A stretch of DNA of 64,000 nt, taken from Physcomitrium patens. Its lineage: Eukaryota; Streptophyta; Bryopsida; Funariales; Funariaceae. The notes under the pieces are model-generated. The model made no database searches and was not told where the DNA came from. It saw only the letters and a program-made list of their open reading frames with translations. A program made the position numbers and the translations under genes. Where the stretch lies: the NCBI RefSeq assembly GCF_000002425.4, contig NC_037265.1:13367123-13431122 (forward strand). Direction: 5' to 3'. This document shows, piece by piece, positions 25,382 to 39,054 of the stretch; within the stretch, counting starts at the first letter, position 1, and each line of letters starts with the position of its first letter.

Positions 25382-25656
25382 AGAACTTTCTAGAGAGAAG
25401 TTTCTAGAACCTTCTAGAGAACAAGCCTCTGGAACCTTCTAGAAGAGAAGCCTGTGGAACCTTTTAGAGAGAAGTTTCTAGAAGCTTCTAGAAAGGAAGT
25501 CTTTGGAACCTTCTAAAAGAAAAGTTCTAGAAGCTTCTAGAAAGGAATCCCCTGGAACTTTCTAGAAGCTTCCTAGTTAATAGAAGTAGCTCGAGAAGTT
25601 TCTAGAACCTTCTAGAAAGGAAGCCTCTGGAACCTTCTAGAAGCTTCCTAGTTAAT
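25382..25656 (+). promoter_or_regulatory. Array of perfect heat-shock elements in the B 3' LTR
   Basis: This is the same GAA/TTC lattice as in the 5' LTR, expanded by one extra tandem unit. Runs include GAAgtTTCtaGAAgcTTCtaGAA and GAAccTTCtaGAAgcTTC; at least six separate perfect three-unit HSEs can be counted. The TATA box follows at about 25689. Because the 3' LTR could read outward, flanking DNA might also be driven by heat. Confidence 0.85.
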
Positions 25657-26603
25657 AGAAGTAGCTCGAAAAGCTTCCTTAGTAGGAGTATATATAGGGA
25701 TCGAGGCTGAAGAGTTCTTCAGTCTCGACAATACATCTCTTGGAGTTCTAGCTCACCTTTCTGGTGTTGTTCTTGTACTCATCTGTTTAATCTAGTCCTG
25801 CCACTTCTTCTTGAACTTCTTGTTAGATTTCAAGTCTGTATTTTGTGTCTGTGACAGAAGGTCTAAGCTATTATAAATTGAAAGATTCCAAAGACAATAT
25901 GAAATGTGTAATTTTTTTGGACTTTGCTAATTACTATCAAATCTTCATCAAGAACTTTTTTCAAATTGCAGCTCCACTTAAACGTTTGACTTTTAAAGAA
26001 AAACTTGAGTGGAATAAAAAAACAGAAGCAACATTTGATGTTTAAAAGAAAGAATTTATTTTTGCACAAATCTTGTATTATGTTGGCTTTTCTAAGATAT
26101 TTTTTTTTTATAGAAACAGACATGTCAAAATTTGCTATGGGTGTCATGTTCTCATAAATGAAAACATATAATAAACTCTACCTAGTAGCTTTCCATTCCA
26201 AGAAATTTTCAGCAACGAAGATTAATTATGAGATTCATGACAAAGAACTACTTACAATCATAGATTCATTTTAAAAATGGTGTCATTATTTAGAAGATAC
26301 CTCAAGTCCAATCACTGTATGTATGGATCATAAGAACCTCAAATATTTTATGTCAACACGTATTGTCAAAGACAAGAACTTGATAAAAATAAATAAACAA
26401 GTAAAAAAATTTTCAAAGAAAGATGAAGAAATAAAAATAACTAAATATGTATATTAAGAAAGAAACTAGAATGGCTATTGCCAAAAGACAATAAAATTAG
26501 AGACCCTTGAAACTAGACTAGAAGCAAGAAAAGAGTTGACAAGAGTGAAGAAGGCTTCATTCTTGCCTCTATATATACTATCTACCTAGGAGCTATGTGG
26601 CAG

Positions 26604-27682
26604 TGTCTGGTTAGAGAGAGTTTGCCTCAAGAAAACGCTGGGCTTCTGGCTGTCACTAATTATTCAATCAAGCTTGAAAATAAGGGAGGTCCTAAGTTTA
26701 TATATAATTTTTCTCTTTTTGAGTAATTACACCAAATACACAATCCTCGAGTAACCCACAACTTCCAAAATATGATAAAATCTTCTAAATCCTTGTTTAT
26801 TCTTAAGTGAAGATTTTCCCGAACTTCAACACCTCATATTTCTTAATCCGACCGTCCAAACAAACTCAAATTTTACACGAAGTACTGATGTATTCTTATT
26901 AACTTCTACAAAAAATTTCAACCGCAAATTCATTGCAGATCTTGAGATATCTTGAAATCCCTAACAGCCTTTTCAAACCCTTGTCTTTATACATCCGCTT
27001 GCAATTTTCTTCATATCTCACAAAATATAAGCTCAAATGCCACGAAATTTGTATGTATAGCTTCTTAACACAAAATTTTACATTCTCCAAAACATTTGAG
27101 CCAAAAATTCGTCCGAAAACTCAAGTAATGGCTTCAACCATTACTACAAACAAACCCGCTTACTTACTGCCTTTGATTTGGAAGCATCGCCTTCAACTCA
27201 TTACAATTCCTTCATATGAACTCTAAAAGCAATAATTTTTTCGTAAAAGATGTAGGCCTTGAAATCTCCATTCGAATCGCTCCTTCTGATCTTCAAAAGC
27301 TACTGTAAAATTTGTACTCTCAAAAGAGTAACTGTATGTCTTAAATAAACACCTTAATTTCAAACGGTTATAACTTTTTCATCCTAACTCCAAATCCTCT
27401 AATTTTTGTACACAAATTGTTCTCCAAACCCTAAACTTTACAACCCTAGCTTCTAATCTCCGAATGCCTTCTTTGAAGTCGCCGAAATCCTTCTTAAGGT
27501 CGCGGACTGCCTCCTCAAAGCCCATTGGGCATGGTATTCGACCAATAGGGATGAAGATCCTCATTCCTTGCCTTCATCCGACCATGCCTTGCTTTCATCC
27601 CTTCCAATTAGCTTCCTACTAGTTTAGATTTTCATCCTTAGGTTTCCACCTTTTCCCAAGGTTTCATACTAAACATTTAGGT

Positions 27683-27716
<34 letters not shown>

Positions 27717-27871
27717 TGTCAAAATCAAAAGAAATAAAGAAACAAAGTAAAGTTTCTTATACCAACTCCTTTTAATTTAATCTACTAGCCACTCTAACAT
27801 ACATCTATATTTATCAACATATAATATGTTTTAACTAATTTTTACATACTGTAAGCATTTACAGTACGACA
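26604..27871 (+). mobile_element. Solo LTR D2
   Basis: This is a 1.27-kb copy of the D family, beginning TGTCTGGTTAGAGAG and ending ACAGTACGACA, so with TGTC...GACA termini. It sits in the 3' LTR of A3. It contains a (TA)n tract at about 27686-27713, and no coding sequence is seen. Confidence 0.7.
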
Positions 27872-29776
27872 GTTGCATTCGATAGGACCTCCAAAAATGT
27901 ATTGACTTTGCATAACACGTATCTTAACTTATAAGGTAAGTTTATTATGTAGAGACCACATAGTTAGCTTGTTTTATAAGCTACCAACATGTGTGGCATG
28001 TGGTTAACTTATTGACCAAGTTTCTAACCTATCAATCAAGTATAAATATATGTAAAGTCAAATCAGCATCTATGAAGCTTCTAGGAAGTTTTTCTAGAAG
28101 ATATTATGAAATCAATCTACTTTTACTTATTTCTACCTAGTCATATTACCTAGATAATAATTATAGTAAATATATGGCTGTGATATTATCTCCCCTTCTA
28201 GGAATGAGTTCTATAAGGAATGGTGATCATATGTCAAAGAAGTCTAAGATGTCACAAATTATATTTGCCACATACTCTAATCTTTGTTTTCTTTGAAGAT
28301 AATTGATAGGACCTTTCAACCATCGATAGTGTCCCATATCAAGGTGAGAAGACCACCCAATTATTTGATCGTTGTTGAGACCTTCATAACTTCCTTCAAA
28401 TAAAATATTTGAAACATCGTCAAAAGTTATTCCCACCTCTAATAAAATCATCAAACATCAACAATTCCTCCCAAGGTCATGATACCACATGTGTTGTATC
28501 TCGCCATCTATTTAAGAAAAAATTTGTCATTCTTGAAGATCTTCATCTTAATTGCGTCATCTTGAAAGTTGTGATGATTGTAATGTCTCGTCTGGCAGGT
28601 CAACATACAAAGGCTCTTGAGTCAAATCCACTGCTTGTTGGTTCTTTATCTCCTCAATGTTATAACTACAAAGAAGCTACAAATAAGAATACAAAGTAGA
28701 ATGTTATCTTGCTTGGATCTTGTTTCTTCTATAAGGAAGGTTTTCTTCATGATTTTCATGGATGTCATCAATGAAAAGCCTCTACCACCTTTTTTGCATT
28801 TGTAAGATTCTTTATTGGTTCCCATGTGGATTCACTAATATCATATCCATGCCAATGGACAAGATATTTCAATTTATTTTGGTGCCACCTGGAATCTAGG
28901 ACTTCTTCCACTTCAAACTCTTTATTATTATCCACTTCTATAAGAGGAGGTAGAACTTAGCTTCTTCTTGATATATCCACTATCTTATATGATTCAAGAA
29001 GAGATATGTAGAATATTGGCTTGATTTTTATTGATTTTGATAGGTATAAATGATATGCAATTAGATTGATTTGTGTAGAAATAGAAAATAGTCCAAGCCT
29101 TTGATAATCCAACTTATCACAAGAACAAGTGGTCTTGATATTCTGATGAAGTAACCATACCTTGTCACCCATGTGAAATGATAGTTGTTCCGTTTGATAG
29201 ACATCTGCATTGATCATTTGTAGTTCTTGAGCTTCTTTTAATTGTGCCTTTATTGTTGCATGTACCTCTGATAAATGATTTTTCAAATCTTTGGCCATAG
29301 GATTATCAGCTTTTAAAAAGTCAAAAGTATCAAATCATGGATGATAACTAGAATTGATTAAGAAAGGTGTTTGTTTTGTAGAAGAATGTACCATATTAAT
29401 ATAAACAAACTGTGCCAATGGCAAAAGAGTTGTCCAATCATCTTGTTGGTAGTTGATGGTATATCTTAAATACTACTCCAAAACTTAATTAACACACTCT
29501 GTTTGCCCATGAGTTTGGGGATGGAATGTCAAAGATAGTTTTATATCTACTTTTAGAATCTTGAAAAGAGTGTGCCAAAATTTTGATACAAACTGAGTTC
29601 CCCTATCTAATATAATATCTTTAGATAATCCATGATAGTGATAGATATTGTCAAGAAAGATCTTAGCTATTTTTTTACTTGTGATAGATTTTTTATATGA
29701 TATAAAATGTGCTATGTTGATAAAACAATCTACTATCATGAATATAGAGTCATAAGAGTCTGAGATTGGAAGATTT

Positions 29777-31098
29777 GTTGTTGTATGGCATGATCTGCTA
29801 TCTAGAAATACACTAGGTATCTAGTTATAGAGAGTTTAACTTAAATCTTTATATGAATCTTGTCTTAGCTTCCAAAACTCCTTTATTTTGCATAAAACTC
29901 AAAATATAACAAAATCCCTTCAAAACATATTTTTTCTATGAAGGATTTTCTTGTCTCAAATTTTAGAAATTTATAACTCTTGATCTAGCTATTCAATTTT
30001 TCTCAAATTCATAGAGTAGGTAGAATTCATCCTTAACTTTTATTACAAAAAAAACAAACTACAAATTCATTCCTCATCTTTAAGTATCTAAGAAATCCTA
30101 GCAGATGCTCTAAACCCTAATTTACAAGTACTTGAGCACTATTTTCTTCATATCTTAAGAATTCAATACTCAAATATCATAAAAAATATATTAACATGAA
30201 ATTATACATTATCTGAAATTCTGAGCCAAAACCTTCTCAAATTGCTCAAGATATAACTCAAGACACAACTACTAGTAAATCGAGTCACTTACTATCCATA
30301 GATTGCATGTGTTGACTTCAAAATCAAATAATTCCTTCATTCCAACTTGAAATCTAGCAAGCAGTATAAAAAAAGTGTAGCCGTAAAAGTGTTCTCTCTA
30401 ATTGCAGTCGCTAATCCTCAATTGCCTTTCGTGTGCGTGCAGTATGTCAAAAATAGTGACAGTAGCTCCCAAATCAATACCTTAACTATGAGCACTTGTA
30501 TCTCCTTCATATAAACTCCAAACCATACAAAATTTGTATCAAAACCATAGCCAAAAACCTAAACTTATTGATCCTAGCCTTCAAAGCTCGAATGACCTTG
30601 AGAATCTAATCCTATTTCCTAATATGGCCTCGGGCACCATCCTCAAAGCCCATTGGTCATGATTTTTGACGAATAGGAATGGAGATTTTCATCATCCATC
30701 TCCATTCATCTATATTGATGCTCTAATTACTCTCTTTGCTACCAAAACCCTTCTTCAAACCTTTTTCTTATAATATTTACATAATTTACATTCTAAACAC
30801 CAAATAAAAGAACCAAAATAAGTTTTCAAAGGTCACCAATATCTAACAATGGTGACTCTAAATATTTAGAAGTTACTATCAACCAAAATCAATCTTAAAA
30901 GCCACTATCAAAAAGAAATTAAAGTTATAAAAATTCTATAATAATCTTTTTAAAAAACCTCTTCTCAAAGTAATAATCAAATTATATTCTACAACTAACT
31001 AAAATCTACTAACATGGCTCTCATTATGTTTCTTAATAAATTATATATTAAATACATAATTACATTATTTTCATATAGTAGCCAAATCACAAAATAAC
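29777..31098 (+). mobile_element. Solo LTR, diverged D subfamily, in A3 integrase
   Basis: About 1.3 kb interrupts the integrase region of A3. It begins TGTTGTATGGCATG-like and ends near AAATAACA. Inner segments (for example AAAGCCCATTGGTCATGA near 30640) resemble the D LTRs, and its start resembles 36130-36206 and 41700-41765 on the other strand. No genes are seen. Ends are approximate. Confidence 0.6.
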
Positions 31099-34000
31099 AC
31101 CGTGATGAAATCTATAGAAAAAAAAGATTAGGATTGTTCTGGAATGGATAATGGCTTAAGAAGTCTATAAGGTTGATGATGAGGAGTTTTTGAACTTGAG
31201 CAAACATTACAAGATTGTACAAAATCTTTGAGTGCCTTCTACATTTGGAGCCACCAAAAATCCTTGGATATTAGTTCCAATGTTTTATTGTACCTAAAAT
31301 ATCCACCTACTGGAAAGTCATGATAAACTTGAAGAACATGTAATTGAGCTTCACCTTTTGGAACATATAGGTGTCTCTTGAAATATATTAGATTGTTCTT
31401 GAATTCAAACTTGGAAGTATCATGAGACTTTGAAGGATTTCCCTTAATATCACAAATAAGAGGATTAGAAGACATACTTGACTGAACTTGCTTAATTAAA
31501 GTTGAATCAATAGTTAGTGTTGATTTCATTGCTCAAAAATGAAGATACTTTGGCTTCAAGAGAATTATTTGTTACTGATTAAATACAACATCTCCTTCTT
31601 TTTGTATAAGGTAAGATCATCTAGAGAGTGCATCTAACAAACCTTGTTGTTTTCTTGGTTGATAAGTGATCTTGAATTTGAATTTTGACAAAGACATACT
31701 CTAATAGGCTTGGCAACGATTCAAAATACGTACTGACATAAAATATTCAAGGTTCTTGTGTTCAGTATATATGGTGACTAGGTTAAAAGCACCTTCTAGA
31801 TAATGGCACCATTCTTGAAACAAATCCACAATTATAAGAAGTTCTTTGTCGTGGATCTTCTATTTGATCTCGACTACTAAAAAATTTCTCGAATGAAAAG
31901 CTATTAGATGAAGTTTATCATCTATTCCTACTTGTGACAATACGGCACCCAAAGCAAAGTCTGATGCATTTGTTTCCATAAAAAATGGCTTAGAAAAATC
32001 AATGCAATATAAGATTGGTGCAAAAATAAAAGCTATCTTTAAAGCTTCAAATGCTACTTTTACTTCTTGATTCCATTGAAGTTTTTCTTTACAAGTCAAA
32101 CGTGTAAGTGGAGCTGCAACTTAATAGAAGTCTTTGTGAAGATCCGATAGTAGTTGGCAAATCCCAAAAAGTATTAGATATCTCTTATTATTTTTGAGAT
32201 CTTCCAATGTATAATAGCTTGAACTTTCTTAGGATCTATTATAAGTCCATCATTTGAAATGATGTATCCTAAGAAGTCGACTTGAGTAGTGTGATATATA
32301 TACTTTTTTATATTGGCATAGAGTCCCGCATCTCTTAGTTTTTGTAACACACGAATAACATGAAGTTCATATTCTTCTGAGTTCTTAGAATAGATTAAGA
32401 TGTTGTTCAGGCAACAGACAACAAAATCATCTAAAAACTCTCAAAAGACATCATTCATTAGATGTTGGAATGTTGTTGGTACATTTGTAAGTCCAAAAGG
32501 CATGACGTTGTATTCAAAATATCTATAACTTATTCAAAATGCAATCTTCCATTCATCTCCTTCTTTGATGCATATCATATAATATGCTCTTTATAGATCT
32601 ATTTTTATATAATTCTTAGCTTGATTCAATTAATCAAGGAGTCTTGATATTAAAGGTAGTGGATACATATTCTTAATGGTGATTTTATTGAGTCTTCAAT
32701 AATCAACAGACATCCGCAATGATCCATCTTTTTTCTTTACAAATAAAATTAGAACTCCTACTGGAGATTTAAAATGGCGTATGAAGTTATTGGCTAGATT
32801 CTCTTTAATATACTCCTTGAGTTCAACCAACTCATTTTGTGATAAATTATAGATTGGTCCAAACGACAATTGTGCTCCTTCTTCAAGGTCAATTGAGCGG
32901 TCATAGGAATGATGTTTGGAAAGAATATTCACATTCTTTTTCTCAAATACATTTAGAAAATCTTGATATTGGCTTAGATTGCTACTTAAAGTCTTTCTAC
33001 CAATAGAAATAGGTGAGATAAAAATGACATAAGGTGATCCTTCTTTTATAGCATATAAGAAAGCTCTTGCACTTACAAATACAGGTTTAATTGTACTAGA
33101 CTTATGACTTTCTACTTGATTCACTATGCTCTTAGTTATACTTTCAGAAAAGTCAAGACTATGAGAAGTCCAATTTATTTTAAGATTTTATTTTTCTAGC
33201 CTTAATAAACCTAAAATAACTGGATTAGAGACAGAACTAATGATATTAAATATTACAAAGCTACCATGACCATTAATTGCTACTTATATAGGAAGGATTT
33301 TATGAGTAACATCTCCTAAAGACAACGAACGACCATCTATGACTTCTATATGAATAGGTTTAGTTTTCTTCACTAAAAGTATGCTATGTCTTTTAGCAAA
33401 TTCTTCATCTAAGAAACATGCTGAGGCTCCTAAATCTAACAAAGTAGAGGCTTTGTGATGTTTAGTTCCTAAAATAACATTTATTATAAAAAAAAGAGAA
33501 GATTTTGACGAGAGAATAGGATCTTTATTAGATGTTGTACAAAATTCTAGCCGCACGATTCCTATTATAGCTCGATAAATTTGTTTTTTGACATACTATC
33601 TTCTTTGATAGCCATACTCTTTATTTTATGGTTACATTGCTTCTTTGGGTAATATTGAGCAGTGTGCTTAGGTTCTCCATAATATAAGCACAATCCTTCC
33701 TGATGACTCTGAGTCTTTTCTTGCTCAGTAAGAGTTTTGAAATATATCACATCAATTTGCATATCCTCTACTTCGAATGTATGTGTTGAATAGATGTTGA
33801 TATTGCCATTGAATTATAGTAATGTTGAGGTCTACTTATATGGTTCTCAAATCTAAATTCAAAAAGATGATTGTTGCACTTCACAACAAAGTCAATTTCT
33901 TGACTTAATGTTTGAAGATCAGGTAAGTTGAACATTAATTTTTTTACCTCATATTATAATCCATAGAAAAATTGGCTAATAAGTGTAGCATTATTCTATT

Positions 34001-35134
34001 TGATATCAGTTACAAGTTGTCAAAATTGTGAAGCATACAACGTTACTGATTGATTGCCTTGTCGCAAAATATGGATCTTGTTGGTTGTAATACAAATTAC
34101 ATCATGTTCTCCATACATGGATCAAAATTATGCCAAAAAAGCCTTCAAATTATCTACTATTGGATCTCGTCATTCAAAAAAAGATGAAAACTATGATAAT
34201 ATTGAACTTGAAAGAAGTATAGTAATGAATTTAACTTGTGATCCTAGAGTTGGATAGCTTTGGATTTGAAGTTAAATCACAAATTATACTTGATTGATAA
34301 ATCCTCTAAACTTTGATCTAGTGCCATCAAACTTCTCAAATAGGGCAATTTTTGGTTTTCTAACATTAGAAGGATGTTCTACCATAGGAGAAGGGATATG
34401 ATTTGGTGTAGATATTGAAGTAGCTCCAATCATTTCTATATCTTCACTTCATGCCAATCTTGTTGCTTCTTGTAGTGGTAAATTGAGTTGATGCATTACA
34501 AGCATTAACTTCCTCAATTGCTCTTGTATTTGTGCCATTGAACTCTTCATTACAGCAAGTCCTGCCATGAGAATACTTAGAAAAGAGAAGATGTCTAATA
34601 TTGCTCAAGTTAAATAGAAGAGAAGACTTGAGAACAAAGAAAATACTAAGAACAATATCAATTTAGAAGAGGGTAATCCGCAACTTCTAATATGCTTATA
34701 TCTTATCAAGAAAAAGGGGTAATCCACTCTTAATCAAGATTAGACAAAGCTCTGATATTGTAAATGCACTCTTGTTAATTTATTAAGGACAAGGACTTGA
34801 TAAAAATAAATAAATAAGTAAAAATTTTCTCAAAAAAAGATGAAAAAATAGAAATAATTAAATATGTATATTAAGAAAGAAATTAGAATGGCTATTGCTA
34901 AAAGACAAGAAAATTAGAGATCCTTGAAACTAGATTAGAAGCAAGAAAAGAGTTGATAAGAGTGAAGAAGGCTTCATTCTTGCCTATTATAGAATTAACT
35001 TACTTTTATTTATTTCTTCACTTGAAATAGATTTTGTACCAAATATTATAGAATTAACTTATTTTTATCTACTTCTACTTACTTCTACCTATTTATACAT
35101 ATAATTATTAACTTACATGTATATGTCTATGACA

Positions 35135-36206
35135 GGTTTTGATGCAAATTTTGTGTCATTTGGAGTTTATGTGAAAGGGATATAGGCGCTCAAAGTTAGG
35201 GTGTTGATTTTGTATCTTTTGTCACTCTTTTCAATATAACGTATGCGTATAGAAAGTAATAGAGGATGAGTAACTAGGATTGAAAAAAGCACTCTCTCAG
35301 CTATACTTTGTGCATACTGCTTGATGAATTTTGACCTAAGATAAAAGATTTATTAAAAGTTGAAGTCACCATTTGGAATCTAAAGAGTTGTAAGTGACCC
35401 AAATTTCTAATAATTGGATTTTGACCTATATCTTGTGAAATTTGATAAGATTTTGGCTAAAAATTTCTAAAAATATATATTTTTATATTGATAAACTTTA
35501 TACATAAGTTTTATAAAATTTAGATTTTGGATTTGTAAGATATGAAAAAAATAGTACTTAGGTATTTGTGAATTAGGGTTTTAGAGCACCTCCTAGGATT
35601 TTTAAGATGCTAGACGATTAATAGTGAATTTATGATTGAATTTTCGTAAAATAAAGCTTAAGAATGAATTATATAATATTTGTAAATTTAAAAAAATCTA
35701 AATAATTGGATCAAGAGATATGAATTTCTAAATCTTGAAAAGAAGAAATCATTTTCGGGAATATTATATTTTCAAGGAACTTTATTATAACTTGAGCATT
35801 TTATACAAAATAAAGGAGTATTTTGGAAGCCAAGACTTTATATGTATGTTGAAGATGGATATATAGAGCTATAGTTGAATTATTGTATAAAGATGAATTT
35901 TTAAAAAGAGATTGTAGATTTCTTTTGAAGTTATTGAAAATCTAATCTACCAGCAAATGATTAGCTATGATTTGATATAGCCAAAAATGTTAGAATTTTT
36001 TTAGATATTTTAGAAAGCCTTATGTATAAACCTTCTTAAATATAAAAAGATTTATTAATACAATATCTTTTTGATATTGTAGTATTTATTTATCTTTTAC
36101 TTTTAAGATTAAATAACTTATTAGAGCTTGGTCAAAAAATTAAAACTAAATTCTTTACAATTAAGTATCTAGTGTATTTTCAGATAGAAAACCATGCAAT
36201 ATGACA
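35135..36206 (-). mobile_element. Truncated solo LTR, diverged D subfamily
   Basis: On the minus strand this starts TGTCATATTGCATGG (36206 downward) and matches the start of the 41655-41765 fragment and of the 29777 copy. The other end is cut where element A3 begins at 35134, so the copy is incomplete. No coding potential is seen. Confidence 0.6.
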
Positions 36207-39040
36207 CTTTTTGCATTGCCTATGTCATGTTAATGATGAATTCAATATAGAATGACACTCCAATAGTACTGCTAGAAGTTGCTTCATTGAAATAGAAGGT
36301 TGAATAGTATCCTGATCTTTTAGAATGTCATAAGGCTCCATGTTTAAAGCAATTTCCAATGCTTCTTTTTTTTCATTTGTTTCATCTTTATTCCTTGAGG
36401 TAATATATTTTTTTTTCCTCAACTTGGAATTAGAACAACTATAGGAGCTTTCTCAGAATGTCTGTTTATGAGAAGATCTTTTAATGGATAAGACGTCTCC
36501 TGAAGTTGTACAGAGGATAGAACTTGTTTAGGCTGAGCCGAGACCTCGGTGGTTAGGACCTCATTAATTTGTGTAGATGGACCAGATCTCATCATTGGTA
36601 AGATGCCCATTATAAGAACTAGATTTGATATTTCCATAATTGGGTTGAATTGGTCCTTTGCAATTGATTCACTCAAGTGTTGAATTGGTCCTTTCTCCTT
36701 ATTTTAGCTCTTGGTAAGTATGGCTTTAACACATTCCATCCAATTTATCAAAAAATCTTGAAAATCTTGATTATTATTATCGATCTTATTTTATAGCTAG
36801 ATATGTTCATCACGGTTGTTGAAATTGAATGAAGCATTACACTATTGATATGTATGCCTCAATTATTTATAATTTCTACAAACTGGAATATAGTCATCAC
36901 TGGCTCTTAGATTAAGACATTCACTAGTATAATGATCAATCTGCCTGCAATGATAACAAAGAAGTGGTCTTCTTCCACCTCCATTAAGCATATTGGATGT
37001 CTCCACCGATATATACGAGCTAGGCCTATTCCAAGTTGAATTAGTAAATGATGCCGATTGTCCTATTGATACGAAAGAAATTAAAATTGATTGCAGTGAT
37101 GGAAAATATTGCTCTTATCTTGGTTGTTTCTTGTTATAATTATGGAAGTTCGTTACACAACCTAGATTATAATTTGGACCTTGAAGGTTATCAAAGTCTC
37201 AATTTTATCTATTTGAATAATTCTCGATGAAGCCAAATATATTTTCTATTTAAACTTGATTGATATCCCATTGAGTAGGTGGAATCATAGTTTGATTACC
37301 AAATTAGTTCAAATAGTTACAATCCATTGATTAATATGGAGAATACAAAAGACTTTGATATTTGATGATTTAGCCACTTGCAGAGTATATCTGCCTTGTA
37401 GCCATAATACGATTCTATTGCCTCTCTTGGACTTATTTTTCTATTTAATAATATTTTTTAAAGATTACCTTCAAAACTAATTAGAAAAAGATGGATTAAA
37501 AATGTATTCTTCAATGCTTTCCAATTAGAAAATTAATCCATCAGTTAGCAATTATATAATTCAAATGTCATATCTTTTAAGGTAATTGGCAGCCATCGCA
37601 ACCAAATATCTTCAGTTCTGCCATTATTGGCTATACATGTGATCAAGAACTGAGACAATTATTGATCTGGATCTGAACTTGGCAAGCCCTTAAAAATAGG
37701 TAATGGAGCCACGCTAGTTGTGCAATTATCCACGTCACCCATTTGAATTGCTATTGGAACTATTGGACCACTTGTTGTCATTAAAGAGGACAATGTGCCG
37801 CTTAATCTCTTATTAAAATAACCATTGCCTTCCCCAAATATCTTTTCTAAACTCTCAATCTCCTCAATTTATTATTAATATCCCTAAATGAGTTTATTGA
37901 TTGAATTGAAGGTAAAAACAATAGATTTTGAAACATGCTGAATTGGCCTTTATTGGCAATAATTTATGTCATTCTACAACATTAGTTTTGATAGAATCAT
38001 CAATTTTTACTATTGAAAAGGTATCCGATGGAGTATCCAATTCTTCTGTATTTCTTTCACTTGTAGTTAACGAGCTCAAGAGATACACTAAGCTATTTAC
38101 AAAAATTTCCACAAGTCCTCTTGGTAATTTTCTTAAAGAAAAATATGTTTGAAATATTAGAGGTCGGTCAGCTTCTAGGTATGCTCGGATATACTGACAA
38201 GCATGCAATCATAGCTTAATCCAACTTTTTTGAGGCTTCCTTCTTAACTTACATTCTTGCTTATTTTGCAATAATTTTCTTGCTTGCGCACTCTCTTATC
38301 TTTCATTCGACTAGAATGTTTTCTTTATTGCAATGTTTTCATTCTTTATAACCACAATCTTTCATTATATATTGCTGAATTTGCTTCCTATATCTTATTT
38401 AACTATAGAATTTTCTTTACTTTCAAATCAATTTTGATTTTATAATGTCTTTGCGCAACATCCAAAACTTATGCATTTGATAGTTAATTCCTAATATTTA
38501 ATACTATTGTCGATCCCCAGAAGTGGTACCAAAATATGATTATTATTTTTCTTATTTTATAATTTTTTTTTAGAATAAACCTATATATGGGGATTCAAAC
38601 GCAGAGAAAGAATAACCACATGAGCTTATACCTTAGGGTCACACAATTAATCATATTTTAAACTAGTAAAAACACCAAAGAATGCTACAATGCTTTCTCT
38701 CACTAATAATACTCCTTCATCAATTGATAACAATAAAATGTAACCCTAAACTCTCAAAAGATCGCTCAAAATATATAAGTTCCATCCAACACCAAAAATA
38801 ACAAACTTCCACTCCAACCAATCTCGCTTCACACAATTTTCTTAAGCACAAACTTCTTCTCTCAAAACAGACACAACTCTCAAGAAATAATAATCATAAT
38901 CTTCTATCATTGCTATATACTTAGCCTTGAAATTCCAAATTCTAATTCTCATTCTCTACTTAACTGATTTTCACAACTAATTCAATCATCCAACCTACTG
39001 AATGACTACCCTAGGAATGATTAATCTACTTTACTAATAT
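36207..39040 (-). mobile_element. Gypsy-type element C, gag region and probable 5' LTR
   Basis: This minus-strand remnant is distinct from families A and B. A zinc knuckle CYHCRQIDHYTSEC lies at about 36915-36965, and upstream a retrotransposon-gag-like block (WLRWLPITLKDMTFELYN) lies near 37540-37620. A sequence TTGGTACCACTTCTGGGG at about 38517-38534 on the minus strand looks like a tRNA-type primer site, so the AT-rich stretch 38546-39040 is probably its 5' LTR, with a TATA-like motif near 38770. No pol is present before the solo LTR at 36206. It is heavily broken and old. Confidence 0.55.
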
Positions 39041-39054
39041 CTTACAAAAACAAA

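Larger units (their letters stand above)
19619..25856 (+). mobile_element. Ty3/gypsy chromovirus B with heat-shock-element LTRs
   Basis: The 5' LTR is 19619-20063 and the 3' LTR 25363-25856; the 3' copy is longer because an internal tandem array has an extra unit. A perfect 5-bp target duplication GAAGG flanks it (19614-19618 and 25857-25861), inside the reverse transcriptase of A1. Parts in order are leader, gag (about 20344-21366, with a zinc knuckle near 21250-21295), protease (DSKASACFLDEEFA near 21500), reverse transcriptase (YLDD at 22509-22520), RNase H, integrase, chromodomain (about 24660-24800), an extra ORF at 24962-25315, and a polypurine tract AAAGGAGGGGG at 25349-25359. About a dozen LTR differences over 445 bp suggest a moderate age. 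It looks nearly whole but broken, with about five breaks. Confidence 0.93.
11432..26363 (+). mobile_element. Ty3/gypsy chromovirus A1, old, multiply interrupted
   Basis: This is the outermost element of the nest. Its 5' LTR is 11432-11990 (TATCATGGAC... CCTTGACA), with a TATA box near 11783 and a hairpin at 11793-11822. Leader and gag follow, interrupted by solo LTR D1 (12399-13665) and then by element A2 (14347-18025). The zinc-knuckle region, protease and reverse transcriptase continue at 18026-19618, element B (19619-25856) interrupts, and the end of reverse transcriptase and start of RNase H occupy 25857-26363. There it abuts inverted element A3, and its own 3' end is not seen. It is heavily broken, with many breaks, and is the oldest of the A-family copies judged by decay and by carrying three insertions. 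Confidence 0.85.
26364..35134 (-). mobile_element. Ty3/gypsy chromovirus A3, inverted, decayed
   Basis: This A-family copy runs on the minus strand. Its 3' LTR is 26364-28185, split by solo LTR D2 (26604-27871), and its 5' LTR is about 34787-35134 with an internal deletion. Between them, read leftwards from the 5' LTR, are gag (about 34570-33560, zinc knuckle near 33640-33700), protease, reverse transcriptase (about 33000-32150), RNase H, integrase split by a solo LTR (29777-31098), chromodomain (about 28990-28830) and the extra 3' ORF region (about 28650-28227). It is heavily broken. The left flank is RNase H of A1 and the right flank is a different solo LTR, and no target duplication is found, so a rearrangement has joined unrelated flanks. 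Confidence 0.85.
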
